This document shows, piece by piece, positions 16,202 to 25,256 of a stretch of 64,000 nucleotides of DNA (positions are counted from its first letter, which is position 1; every line of letters begins with the position of its first letter). A model generated the notes under the pieces. That model did not search any database. It was not told where the DNA came from and was given only the letters and a program-made list of their open reading frames with translations. The position numbers were made by a program, and so were the translations under genes. The stretch is taken from positions 1-64,000 of the forward strand of contig CAJXNY010000024.1 of NCBI GenBank assembly GCA_913057435.1. The letters run 5' to 3'. Origin of the DNA: an uncultured Oceanospirillaceae bacterium. GTDB taxonomy: Bacteria; Pseudomonadota; Gammaproteobacteria; Pseudomonadales; Balneatricaceae.

Positions 16202-18427
16202 ATGGCAGGATTTAACACGGCGGTTACGGGTATCAAGGCGACGACCACGGCGCTGGACGTAACGGGTAACAACATTGCCAACGCCAGCACGGTTGGCTTC
16301 AAGTCGACTCGAGCGGAGTTTGCTGATATTTACTCCACCCAGGTGGTAGGGGCCGGCTCCAGTAATATCGCCGGTGCCGGGGTGCTGGTCAGTGATCTGG
16401 CGCAGGATTTCTCCAGCGGTACTATTGAATTCACCAACAGCAACCTTGATCTGGCGGTTAATGGTTCTGGTTTTTTTCAGCTCAACGATGGTCAGGGTGG
16501 GATTACCTATACCCGGGGTGGTGCATTTGAGCTGGATAAAGAAGGCTTTATCGTTTCAAAAAATGGTAAGAATCTGCGTGGCTACGGACTGGATGCCCAG
16601 GGTAACCAGCTGCCGTTGACCAACCTGCAGGTGCAGGAGAAAGAAAGCCCGCCCCACGCCACTGAAAATATCGGCCTGTCTATTAACCTGCAGCCAGAAG
16701 CGGAGCTGGAGAAAAAGGCGGACTATTATACCAAGACCAATGCTGGTTCTTACTCATACACCACGACGGTAGAGACATTTGATAGCCTGGGTAACACTCA
16801 GGCGGTGAAGTTTAACTACGTTGAGCAGAAAGCGCAGCGTGAGTATTACGAGTTCACGGTGGCGCCTGCGGGCGTATCGACCCAGGGTGACCCGACGGTT
16901 ACTCCGCTGGATACCACCACTGCCGGTATTATGAGTGTTTCTGGCGTGCCCGTTGCCTGGGAAGAAACCGGAGCGCCGGGCGTGGCAGCGCTGCCATCTG
17001 CAGGGGGAGCCGGAGATGTATTTGTGCCGAACGCCGGTACAGTTGCCAAGATCAAAGAGCTTGATCCGCGTATCGATACAGACACGATCTCCTATGATTT
17101 TGATACCGGTGTCCTGAGTTATAAACTGAAATCAGAAGCAACAGGGCAGGGGGATGTGGTCGTCACGCTGGGTGATGGCACAGCGGTTGAGCAGACGCCG
17201 ACCAACCTGACGGCTCAGGGGCAGCCTATACTGGTGGCGGCAAATGAAGTGCTGCGGTTTGCCTTGACTGCGGCAGACACGTCGGGGGCGGGGGCGCTCG
17301 CGACGGCATTTGATGCCGGTGCTGATGCTGTCGATGACGACGCCTTGCAGGTGGCTACCACAATCAGTATTGGTGGAGTAGATATTACCCTGCCAGCGGG
17401 GATTGGCCGTGATGCGGCGGGTGAAACCATTGTTGACCAGTATGAGTCCTCAATCAAAGAGAACGACCCGACGATTGAAAGTGTCAGCTACGACTCGCTG
17501 ACCAACGAAGTTGTGATTACCTGGAAGCCAGAATCGGGTGATGTTTACCCGTTGGGTACAACACCCTTTGAGGTTCTGGGGAGCACTACAGCGTATGTTG
17601 ATGACCCGACGACCGTCGCAACATCGCTGTTTGCAATGAGCAGTGCGACGCCGGGCAGTTTTGACAGTGTTGCGCGGACTGCGGTTGAAGGTGATAACAG
17701 CTACCTGGGGACCTATCGTGTCTATGCCTATCTGAACGATGATCAGTTACTGAATATCGGTAAAGCCATTGATCCAGGCGAGTCTGGCGGGAGTGCTGAC
17801 TTTGTTGATCTGAGCAAGTATACCGAACCTGGCCCGGTGGTTATCAAATTCAGCCCGACGACAGGCCTGATTGAGTCCGTTAATGGAGCCGATGTTAAAG
17901 ATCAGGATAATGTACCTAAGCTGGTTGTTCGTGGTTCGGATCAGGCTAACCCGAACGATAATTTGAGCAGTGATGATATTGATAGCTTGCGCGGTGTGCA
18001 GCTGAATATCTCTGGTTCAACCCGCTGGGAGTCTGCTTCAATCGTTAAGGATCAGAGCCAGGATGGTTATAGCAAGGGTGACCTGATTGGGGTCAGCTTC
18101 GACGAGCAGGGTAAAATGGTAGCGGCCTATAGTAATGGCCAGAAGAAGGAGATTGGTATCGTTGCGCTGGCGACATTCGAGAGCCAGTCCGGCCTGCAGC
18201 CTGCAGGTGACTCGGAGTGGGTGCCAACCCTGGACTCAGGGCAGGCGCGGCTGAACCCGCCGGGCACCGGTTTAAACGGCAGTCTGCGTTCTGGTGCGCT
18301 GGAGCAATCTAACGTCGATCTGTCCTCCGAACTGGTCAAGTTAATTGAATTCCAGCGTAACTACCAGGCCAACTCAAAAACCCTGGAAACCCTGAACACC
18401 GTGACGCAGTCTATTCTGCAGATCTGA
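16202..18427 (+). CDS. flgE: FlgE, flagellar hook protein, copy 2
   Basis: 741 residues from ATG 16202, with GAGGAG upstream. The N-terminal about 180 residues and the C-terminal about 100 residues are nearly identical to copy 1; the last 60 residues differ by one (QAR for QAS). The central domains are similar but diverged, and in place of the alanine-rich segment of copy 1 there is a short linker, VPVAWEETGAPGVAALP to FVPNAGTVAKIKELDP. Both copies have intact frames and conserved D0/D1 polymerisation helices, so both could be assembled. The 3' flank is duplicated as well. Confidence 0.95.
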   Translation: MAGFNTAVTGIKATTTALDVTGNNIANASTVGFKSTRAEFADIYSTQVVGAGSSNIAGAGVLVSDLAQDFSSGTIEFTNSNLDLAVNGSGFFQLNDGQGGITYTRGGAFELDKEGFIVSKNGKNLRGYGLDAQGNQLPLTNLQVQEKESPPHATENIGLSINLQPEAELEKKADYYTKTNAGSYSYTTTVETFDSLGNTQAVKFNYVEQKAQREYYEFTVAPAGVSTQGDPTVTPLDTTTAGIMSVSGVPVAWEETGAPGVAALPSAGGAGDVFVPNAGTVAKIKELDPRIDTDTISYDFDTGVLSYKLKSEATGQGDVVVTLGDGTAVEQTPTNLTAQGQPILVAANEVLRFALTAADTSGAGALATAFDAGADAVDDDALQVATTISIGGVDITLPAGIGRDAAGETIVDQYESSIKENDPTIESVSYDSLTNEVVITWKPESGDVYPLGTTPFEVLGSTTAYVDDPTTVATSLFAMSSATPGSFDSVARTAVEGDNSYLGTYRVYAYLNDDQLLNIGKAIDPGESGGSADFVDLSKYTEPGPVVIKFSPTTGLIESVNGADVKDQDNVPKLVVRGSDQANPNDNLSSDDIDSLRGVQLNISGSTRWESASIVKDQSQDGYSKGDLIGVSFDEQGKMVAAYSNGQKKEIGIVALATFESQSGLQPAGDSEWVPTLDSGQARLNPPGTGLNGSLRSGALEQSNVDLSSELVKLIEFQRNYQANSKTLETLNTVTQSILQI

Positions 18428-18430
18428 TCC

Positions 18431-18494
18431 CAATCGCCAGCAAGCTGGCTCCTACTTGCCGATGCTTCCCATGTAGGAGTGAGCTTGTTCGCGA
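18431..18494. repeat. REP-like bipartite palindrome after flgE copy 2
   Basis: Left arm 18431-18455 is identical to 15772-15796. Right arm ATGTAGGAGTGAGCTTGTTC (from 18471) ends in GCGAT at 18494. CCTAC and GTAGG of the two arms can pair, enclosing GCCAGC-AA-GCTGGC. This organisation matches the extragenic palindromes of pseudomonads and relatives. Confidence 0.7.
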
Positions 18495-18553
18495 TGCTCT
18501 TTCTTTTCTTCGTCCACCGTATCCACCTTCCTCGCGTAAATCTTGGTTCGGAC

Positions 18554-18576
18554 GCTCGCGGAGCAAGCTGCTACAG
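18554..18576. repeat. Single REP-like arm
   Basis: GCTCGCGGAGC (18554-18564), itself a GCTC-GCG-GAGC palindrome, is followed by AAGCTGCTACAG. It resembles an inverted arm of the elements at 15772 and 18431 and lies 60 bases after the latter. Next to it are a small hairpin CAGATT-TTCTG-AATCTG (18574-18590) and the tandem repeat below. Confidence 0.45.
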
Positions 18577-18588
18577 ATTTTCTGAATC

Positions 18589-18612
18589 TGTCTTCCTGTC
18601 TGTCTTCCTGTC
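18589..18612. repeat. 12-bp tandem repeat, two copies
   Basis: TGTCTTCCTGTC occurs twice back to back (18589-18600, 18601-18612) in the intergenic region before flgF. No function is proposed. Confidence 0.7.
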
Positions 18613-18721
18613 TAACTTATTGAAATAACGTTGCTTATCCCTCAGTATCAGTGGCCGCAGGGATTATCAGGCTCTGGGATGGCTTTTTCTGTGTTTCCAT
18701 TCAAATATCCGTTTGAATATC

Positions 18722-18737
18722 TGGCCTGATAATTGCT
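18722..18737 (+). promoter_or_regulatory. Sigma-54 promoter of flgF
   Basis: TGGCCTG-ATAA-TTGCT, GG and GC 10 bases apart, followed by a T-run. It lies 73 bases before flgF and would drive flgFGHIJ and probably flgKL. Confidence 0.9.
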
Positions 18738-18810
18738 TTTTTTATACCTGCGATTTTCCGGCGGCAGTTGCTCGCCGCTGTGTATTTCAGCTAATGGATC
18801 AGGGTAAACG

Positions 18811-19554
18811 ATGGATAAAATGTTGTTCTTGTCGATGACGGGCGCACGGGAAAATATGTACTCCCAGCGCGCGCACTCCAACAACCTTGCCAACGTAAAT
18901 ACGACCGGTTTTAAAACCGATCTGGCGCAGGCCCGTGCCATGCAGGTGTTTGGCGAAGGTCACCCGACGCGGGTGTACGCCCAGTCTGAGCGCCCAGCCA
19001 CCCTTATTGACAGTGGCGAGTTGATCGAAACCGGTCGTTCACTGGATGTGGCAGTACAGGAAGACGGCTGGCTGACGGTACAAAAACCCGATGGTACTGA
19101 AGGCTACACCCGTGCCGGGAAGCTGCAGGTTACTGCCGCTAACCAGCTGGTGACGGGCAACGGCTTACCGGTGATTGGTGCCGGTGGCGGGCCCATTATT
19201 ATCCCGCCCAATGAAAAGCTGGAAATCGGCCTGGATGGCAGCATCAATATCAAACCATTAGGTGGCCAGGAAAATGATCTGGAGATTGTTGGTCGTTTGA
19301 AGCTGGTCAATCCTGAAAATGGCACCCTGTTTAAAGGGCTGGATGGTCTGATGCGCACTGATGATCAGGAGCCTCTTGACCCGGCTGTGAATGTTCAGGT
19401 CCGTTCTGGCTTTCTGGAAAGCAGCAATGTCAATGCGGTCCATGAAATGACCAGCATAATCAGCCTGTCACGCCAGTTTGAGCTGAACATCAAGATGATG
19501 AAAACCGCCCAGGAAACTGGTGAAGCGGCTACCCGAATTATGAAGCTCAGCTGA
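18811..19554 (+). CDS. flgF: FlgF, proximal rod protein
   Basis: 247 residues. Starts MDKMLFLSMTGARENMYSQ; rod signatures HSNNLANVNTTGFKTDLAQA at the N-terminus and LESSNVNAVHEMTSIISLSR at the C-terminus. FlgF is part of the rod between FlgC and FlgG. AGGG precedes the ATG. First gene after the sigma-54 site at 18722; flgG follows after 37 bp. Confidence 0.97.
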   Translation: MDKMLFLSMTGARENMYSQRAHSNNLANVNTTGFKTDLAQARAMQVFGEGHPTRVYAQSERPATLIDSGELIETGRSLDVAVQEDGWLTVQKPDGTEGYTRAGKLQVTAANQLVTGNGLPVIGAGGGPIIIPPNEKLEIGLDGSINIKPLGGQENDLEIVGRLKLVNPENGTLFKGLDGLMRTDDQEPLDPAVNVQVRSGFLESSNVNAVHEMTSIISLSRQFELNIKMMKTAQETGEAATRIMKLS

Positions 19555-19591
19555 TCAGGCTGGTCTTAAAAGAACAAGAGGATACAGAGTC

Positions 19592-20377
19592 ATGCACGGT
19601 GCATTGTTTGTCGCGAAAACGGGCCTGAGCGCACAGGATACCTCCCTCAAGCTGATTTCCAACAATCTGGCCAACGTATCAACCGTTGGTTACAAGAAAG
19701 AGCGTCCGGTCTTTGAAGATCTGATGTACCAGGCGCGCCGCCAGCCAGGGGCACAGAGTGGTGACGAATCCACCTTGCCATCCGGCCTGCAGGTGGGCAG
19801 TGGTGTACGCGTTGTCGGCACCCAGAAATCCCATATGGCTGGCGACCCAATGGTGACGGAAGAAGCCTTCGATGTGATGGTCGATGGTCGGGGTTTCTTC
19901 CAGGTACAGCGGCCCAGCGGTGAAACGGCCTACACCCGTAATGGTCAGTTTGGTGTCAACGAAAACAACCAGATCGTTACCAATGAAGGTTACCTGGTGC
20001 AGCCGGTGATTACCCTGCCTGCTGAAACCATGGAACTGACCATTGCCGAAGACGGTACGGTGTCGGCGCTGACCGCCGGGAACCAGAACCCGCAGCAGAT
20101 CGGCCAGATGCAAACGGCTGATTTCGTTAACCCGGTTGGCTTGCGTGCCATCGGCCAGAATCTGTTTCTGGAAACCCCGGCTTCCGGTGCGCCATTGATT
20201 AATAACCCGGGTGATGCCGGTGCCGGTCACCTGCGTCAGGGAATGCTGGAAGGTTCTAACGTCAACTCTGTGGAAGAGCTGGTGAATATGATCACAACTC
20301 AGCGTGGCTACGAGATGAATTCCAAAGTGATCTCTACCGCGGATGAGATGTTGTCCTTCGTAACGCAACAGTTGTAA
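19592..20377 (+). CDS. flgG: FlgG, distal rod protein
   Basis: 261 residues, the standard FlgG length. N-terminal SNNLANVSTVGYKKERPVF and C-terminal LEGSNVNSVEELVNMITTQR with the final helix. FlgG builds the distal rod through the P and L rings. AAGAGGATACAGAG provides the ribosome binding site. flgH follows after 13 bp. Confidence 0.98.
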   Translation: MHGALFVAKTGLSAQDTSLKLISNNLANVSTVGYKKERPVFEDLMYQARRQPGAQSGDESTLPSGLQVGSGVRVVGTQKSHMAGDPMVTEEAFDVMVDGRGFFQVQRPSGETAYTRNGQFGVNENNQIVTNEGYLVQPVITLPAETMELTIAEDGTVSALTAGNQNPQQIGQMQTADFVNPVGLRAIGQNLFLETPASGAPLINNPGDAGAGHLRQGMLEGSNVNSVEELVNMITTQRGYEMNSKVISTADEMLSFVTQQL

Positions 20378-20390
20378 TACCGAGGCAGGC

Positions 20391-21068
20391 ATGATTAAAG
20401 CACTGATTCTGATCGCGCTTAGCGCCAGCCTGATAACCGGCTGTGTAAGCAAACCCGCCAAGCCGGACAACCCCGAATATGCGCCGGTGCGCCCGCAGGC
20501 GCTAGCGCAGCCGCAGGCAGTGACCGGTTCTATCTTTAATCCTGCCACCAGTATGAACCTGTACAGCGATGGTCGGGCCCACCGGGTGGGTGATATCCTG
20601 ACTATCGTGCTGAGCGAGCAGACCCAGTCCTCCAAAAGTGCCAAAACTGAAGTTGATAAATCCAGTGAACTGTCGATCCCGGCGCCGACCATTCTGGGTA
20701 AATCTGCGGAGCTCTTTGGTAATCCGCTCAGCTTCAGCCAGCCCGAAAGCTCTTCCACCTTTGATGGTGAAGGCAAGTCGGATATGAGCAACAGCCTTAA
20801 CGGTAATATCACCGTCACCGTGCATGATGTGCTGCCCAACGGCACTCTGGTGGTGCGCGGTGAAAAATGGCTGACGCTCAATCAGGGTGATGAGTTTATC
20901 CGGATCAGCGGGCTGGTGCGGCCACTGGATATCTCTACCGATAACAGTGTGCAGTCCACCAAACTGGCCGATGCGCGGATTACTTACAGTGGTACTGGCA
21001 CCGTTGCTGATTCCAACTCCGCTGGTTGGCTGAGCAAGTTCTTTATCAGTCCACTGTGGCCACTCTAA
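20391..21068 (+). CDS. flgH: FlgH, L-ring lipoprotein
   Basis: 225 residues. A lipoprotein signal peptide with lipobox LITGC (Cys at about residue 18) anchors it in the outer membrane. FlgH features: GRAHRVGDILTIVLSEQTQ, then LNGNITVTVHDVLPNGTLVV and GEKWLTLNQGDEFIRISGLVR. It forms the L ring around the rod. Confidence 0.98.
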   Translation: MIKALILIALSASLITGCVSKPAKPDNPEYAPVRPQALAQPQAVTGSIFNPATSMNLYSDGRAHRVGDILTIVLSEQTQSSKSAKTEVDKSSELSIPAPTILGKSAELFGNPLSFSQPESSSTFDGEGKSDMSNSLNGNITVTVHDVLPNGTLVVRGEKWLTLNQGDEFIRISGLVRPLDISTDNSVQSTKLADARITYSGTGTVADSNSAGWLSKFFISPLWPL

Positions 21069-21080
21069 GGAGTTGATGCG

Positions 21081-22169
21081 ATGAAACGTCTGATTACTGC
21101 TGGCTTGCTGCTGTTACTCAGCTTCTCCGCCAGCGCAGAACGCTTAAAAGATATCGTCAGTGTCTCCGGGGTGCGCAGCAACCAGCTGGTGGGCTACGGG
21201 CTGGTGGTGGGGCTGGATGGCAGTGGTGATAAAACCAGTTTTACCTCCCAGACCTTCCGTAACCTGCTGAACAACTTTGGTGTAGCAATCCCGCCCAACG
21301 TTGACCCAAAATCGAAAAACATCGCAGCAGTAGCAATCCACGCCAGCCTGCCGCCTTTTGCCAAGCCCGGCCAGGCGATTGATGTCACGGTGTCTGCGTT
21401 GGGAGATGCTAAGAGCCTGCGCGGTGGCAGCCTGCTGATGTCGCCACTCAAAGGTGCAGATGGTCAGATCTATGTGATGGCTCAGGGTAACCTGGTGGTG
21501 TCCGGATTTGGTGTCCAGGGGAATGATGGCTCCAAGCTGTCATTAAATGTGCCCAGTGTTGGCCGTATTCCCAACGGTGGCACAGTGGAGCGTTCGGTAC
21601 CCAATGCTTTTAACCAGGGTGATAGCCTGGTGATTAACCTCAATAACCCGGACTTTACTACTGCCCGCCGGGTGTCTGAGCAGATCAATTCGATGCTGGG
21701 GCCGCAGATGGCCTCAGCTATGGATGCCTCCTCCATCCGGGTGCGCGCCCCGCGTGATCCGTCACAGCGGGTGTCGTTCCTGTCGATTCTGGAAAACCTT
21801 GAAGTACAGCCTGCGAGAGAGGCGGCCAAGGTAGTGATCAACTCCCGTACTGGCACCATTATTATTGGTCAGAACGTCCGGGTGTCGCCGGTCGCGATTA
21901 CCCACGGCGGGTTGACCGTGTCGATCACCGAAGATCTGGATGTCGATCAGCCAGACCCGCTCTCCGAAGGCCAGACGGTGATCACCCCGCGTACCGGCAT
22001 TCAGGTAGACGAAGCCTCCGGACATATGTTCGAATTTCAGCCGGGTACCTCGTTGCAGGATCTGGTGGAAGCGGTTAACCAGGTAGGTGCCGCCCCTGGA
22101 GATCTGATGGCTATTCTGGAAGCGTTAAAACAGGCCGGTGCTCTGAAAGCTGAGCTGGTGGTGATCTGA
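21081..22169 (+). CDS. flgI: FlgI, P-ring protein
   Basis: 362 residues. Cleavable signal peptide ([11 protein letters not shown] before ERLKDI). Conserved FlgI segments: [44 protein letters not shown]. It forms the P ring in the peptidoglycan layer with FlgA help. GGAG precedes the ATG, 12 bp after flgH. Confidence 0.98.
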   Translation: MKRLITAGLLLLLSFSASAERLKDIVSVSGVRSNQLVGYGLVVGLDGSGDKTSFTSQTFRNLLNNFGVAIPPNVDPKSKNIAAVAIHASLPPFAKPGQAIDVTVSALGDAKSLRGGSLLMSPLKGADGQIYVMAQGNLVVSGFGVQGNDGSKLSLNVPSVGRIPNGGTVERSVPNAFNQGDSLVINLNNPDFTTARRVSEQINSMLGPQMASAMDASSIRVRAPRDPSQRVSFLSILENLEVQPAREAAKVVINSRTGTIIIGQNVRVSPVAITHGGLTVSITEDLDVDQPDPLSEGQTVITPRTGIQVDEASGHMFEFQPGTSLQDLVEAVNQVGAAPGDLMAILEALKQAGALKAELVVI

Positions 22170-22170
22170 T

Positions 22171-23163
22171 ATGGTGTCTATTGATCCGAATGATGCCGGG
22201 GTTTACACCGAGCTGAATCAGCTGCAGAAGCTGAAGTCAAAATCCAACCGGGACGACCCGGAAGCACTGAAAAAAATCGCCAAGGACTTTGAGCAGATAT
22301 TCCTCAGCATGATGCTTAAAAGCATGCGTGATGCTAATGCGGTACTCAGTAAAGACAACTTCCTTAACAGCACCCAGGTGCAGTTTTTTGAAGAGATGCG
22401 TGATGAGCAGCTCAGCCTGGAGATGGCCCATGAGGGCGGTATAGGGCTGGCAGACGTACTGGTTAAGCAGCTGTCTGGGGGGCTGAAAAAAGCCCCGGAT
22501 GCGCTGGACCCGGCAAGCCTCTCAGACCGTGTTGACAAAAAACCGCTGTCGATGGAGCGACTTAACAGTCCGGTAACCGCCGCTCCGGTTGCGGCTTTAC
22601 AGAGCTTTCTCAACAGTACCGAGCAGCAGCGCAGCTTTAACGTTGCGAATACGGCTGCCGTTTCATTGCCGGAGCGCTTTGACAGCCCGGAACAGTTTGT
22701 CTCTGCCCTTAAACCGCTGGCGGAAAAGGCTGCCCGTGAGCTGGGAGTCGAACCACGGGTGCTGATCGCCCAGGCCGCGCTGGAAACCGGCTGGGGTAAG
22801 CATATCTCCCGTGATGATAGTGGTCAGAACAGTTACAACCTGTTCAATATCAAAGCCGACAAACGCTGGGACGGTGAAAGCTTAGCGCTGGATACTACAG
22901 AATATCGTAACGGCGTAGCCCAGGCTGAGCGGGCATCATTCCGCCAGTATGGTTCTTATCAACAGAGTTTCGACGACTACGTCAGCTTTGTAAAACAGAG
23001 CCCGCGTTACCGGCAGGCACTGGCGCAGGCAGACGACCCACGGGGCTACCTGGACTCTTTGCAGAGTGCCGGTTATGCAACTGATCCGCGTTATGCCGAC
23101 AAAATTTATGAAATAGCCCAGCGTCCACTGATGGTAGCCACGCTGGATACTCAAGTTCGCTGA
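22171..23163 (+). CDS. flgJ: FlgJ, rod cap and peptidoglycan hydrolase
   Basis: 330 residues with both classical halves. The N-terminal rod-binding domain (about 1-110) has DFEQIFLSMMLKSMRDAN. The C-terminal glucosaminidase domain (about 170-325) has VEPRVLIAQAALETGWGKHI, with the putative catalytic Glu, and SYNLFNIKADKRWDG. It caps the growing rod and opens the cell wall. The start codon follows the flgI stop by one base, suggesting translational coupling. Confidence 0.97.
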   Translation: MVSIDPNDAGVYTELNQLQKLKSKSNRDDPEALKKIAKDFEQIFLSMMLKSMRDANAVLSKDNFLNSTQVQFFEEMRDEQLSLEMAHEGGIGLADVLVKQLSGGLKKAPDALDPASLSDRVDKKPLSMERLNSPVTAAPVAALQSFLNSTEQQRSFNVANTAAVSLPERFDSPEQFVSALKPLAEKAARELGVEPRVLIAQAALETGWGKHISRDDSGQNSYNLFNIKADKRWDGESLALDTTEYRNGVAQAERASFRQYGSYQQSFDDYVSFVKQSPRYRQALAQADDPRGYLDSLQSAGYATDPRYADKIYEIAQRPLMVATLDTQVR

Positions 23164-23169
23164 CAGCTG

Positions 23170-23189
23170 GCCGTTACATTTTTAACGGC
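23170..23189 (+). other. Hairpin between flgJ and flgK
   Basis: GCCGTTA (23170-23176) and TAACGGC (23183-23189) form a 7-bp stem with a CATTTT loop. No U-tract follows. It may be an mRNA processing or stability element between flgJ and flgK. I found no clear sigma-54 or FliA site in the 69-base gap before flgK. Confidence 0.5.
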
Positions 23190-23232
23190 TATATGAAACA
23201 GAGCTGAAGGGAAACAGGGCAGGAGACCCACA

Positions 23233-25242
23233 ATGTCATCATTCAATTTACTTAGCCTGGGTACCCAGGCGGTCAGAGCTAACCAGACGGCACTTGGCGT
23301 GGTTGGCCAGAACATTGCCAATGTGAACACCGAGGGTTACAGCCGTCAGGTCGTGCACTTTGCCTCGACTATCCCCAGCGGTGTGGAACTTCAGTCTGTT
23401 GAGCGGGTAACTAACAGCTATTTGACCACCCAGTTCTGGGCGGATAACAGTAGCTTTGAACGTGCTGATATTTATGCGGATCTGGCATTAGAGGCAGATA
23501 AGTTATTAGGCCAGGAGATTACAAATATCACTGGTGCGATGGATAGTTACTTTGGCTCGATGCAAAATGCCGTGAATGACCCAACATCGATGGCCCACCG
23601 AGAACTGCTTGTTGCTCAGTCTAATACTCTCACCGATCGTTTTAACAGCCTGTATGGCAACCTCAATCAGCAACATGAAAAGATTAATGCTCGTATCGAC
23701 GATTCGGTCAGCAGCATTAACCTCTATGCGGCCAGCGTAGCTGAATATAATAACCAGATCCGGCTGGCGAATGCCCGTGGCGACAGCACCAACGAGCTAC
23801 TGGATAAGCGTGATGCTGCGATTGAGAAAATATCAGGCCACGCCGATATCCAGGTAATTGAGAACGCTGACGGCTTAGTCGATATTCGCTTGGCCAATGG
23901 TCAGCCGCTAGTCGTCGGGCTGGATGCCAATAGCCTGTATACCTTCAGCTCAGAAAATCAGGGCACAGAACGTAACATCGGTATTGATATTTCAGGTACC
24001 CAGACCGATATTACCAGTCAGATTTCGGGCGGCACCATCGGTGGTGTTTTGGGCTATCGAGATGAAATTCTTAACCCGAGTCTGAATGAGCTGGGGCGAA
24101 TCGCCATTTCCTTCAGTATGTCCATGAACGAAGCCCAACAATCAGGCATGGACCTGAATAATGAGCTGGGCGACCGTCTGATGGCAGACCCGAATAGCAG
24201 TCGGGCAATGTCACAGCGTGTGTTGGGTAACGCCGATAACCGGGGGAATTACAACATTGCTCAAGCGCAAATTACCGATCTGAGCAAACTGTCAGCCGAT
24301 GAGTTTGAACTGGAGCTAACCGCCTCGGATGAGTTTCGTCTGACGAACCTGACAACGGGCGAGGTTTTGACCCAGGATGACTTCAGAAAGGTGCTTAGTG
24401 GTCCGGATGTGTCCGATGGTGCTTACCATATGGATAATGCAACGGGTCAGCTGCGGCTTGAAGTCGGCGGTGTCAAAATTGATATCGATTCTACCAGTGG
24501 TTTCAGAGCCGACGACAAGTTCCTGATTCAGCCGACTCGTCGAGGCGCTGAGCAGATAGATACCGAAATAACTGATCCGCGAAAATTGGCCTTTGCGTCT
24601 CCGGTACGTGCCAACACTGCCCCGGAAAACACCGGGACCGGTGCACTGACGGTTCAGGTTACCGATACTGGACACTCGACCTTTATCGATAAGGCTGGCC
24701 AGCTGTCACCACCGGTTGAAATTGTGTTTTCCGGTACCAGCCCTAACCTGACGTATACCGCCTATAATATGACTGACCCGGCTAACCCGGTGCCGCTGGA
24801 TGTGGGAAATGGGCCGATTTCAGCTAAGTCTTATGTCGCGGGTGAGGTGATTGACCTGGGTGGCTATGAAGCCACGATTATCAATGAGCCTGAAGCGGGT
24901 GACACCTTCTCGTTTGAATATAATACTGACGGTTTCTCGGATAACCGCAATGCCCTGGCCATGTCCAACCTGCAGCAGGCCGACTTGCTCGATAGCGGCT
25001 CCTATCAAGACAGCTATAGCGGGCTGCTGGAGCGTGTGGCAGGCAAAACAGCCGGGGCGAAAGTGGTGATGCAATCGAGTCAGGCTGTTCTTGCATCCAC
25101 CGTTGACGCTCGAGCCAGTGTATCCGGCGTTAATATGGATGAAGAAGCGGCCCGGCTGGTTCAGTTCCAGCAGGCTTATCAGGCCTCTGCTCAGATCATC
25201 AGTGCGTCACAGAAACTGTTTGATACCATTTTGAACATCTGA
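23233..25242 (+). CDS. flgK: FlgK, hook-filament junction protein 1
   Basis: 669 residues. The N-terminus (LLSLGTQAVRANQTALGVVG, then QNIANVNTEGYSRQVV) and C-terminus (SGVNMDEEAARLVQFQQAYQ, ASAQIISASQKLFDTIL) are the conserved HAP1 helices. The middle carries long beta-rich domains. Secreted with FlgN as chaperone, it joins hook to filament. GGCAGGAG precedes the ATG. flgL follows after 14 bp. Confidence 0.97.
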   Translation: MSSFNLLSLGTQAVRANQTALGVVGQNIANVNTEGYSRQVVHFASTIPSGVELQSVERVTNSYLTTQFWADNSSFERADIYADLALEADKLLGQEITNITGAMDSYFGSMQNAVNDPTSMAHRELLVAQSNTLTDRFNSLYGNLNQQHEKINARIDDSVSSINLYAASVAEYNNQIRLANARGDSTNELLDKRDAAIEKISGHADIQVIENADGLVDIRLANGQPLVVGLDANSLYTFSSENQGTERNIGIDISGTQTDITSQISGGTIGGVLGYRDEILNPSLNELGRIAISFSMSMNEAQQSGMDLNNELGDRLMADPNSSRAMSQRVLGNADNRGNYNIAQAQITDLSKLSADEFELELTASDEFRLTNLTTGEVLTQDDFRKVLSGPDVSDGAYHMDNATGQLRLEVGGVKIDIDSTSGFRADDKFLIQPTRRGAEQIDTEITDPRKLAFASPVRANTAPENTGTGALTVQVTDTGHSTFIDKAGQLSPPVEIVFSGTSPNLTYTAYNMTDPANPVPLDVGNGPISAKSYVAGEVIDLGGYEATIINEPEAGDTFSFEYNTDGFSDNRNALAMSNLQQADLLDSGSYQDSYSGLLERVAGKTAGAKVVMQSSQAVLASTVDARASVSGVNMDEEAARLVQFQQAYQASAQIISASQKLFDTILNI

Positions 25243-25256
25243 CAGAGGTTGATGTT

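Noticed and set aside
13233-18427. The two flgE copies as an assembly artefact
   Set aside because: The copies differ throughout the middle, in the alanine-rich insert and in both leaders, so they are real diverged paralogues.
19679-20881. 400-codon open frame on the minus strand opposite flgG and flgH
   Set aside because: Antisense to two conserved flagellar genes, spans their border, no motif or ribosome binding site.
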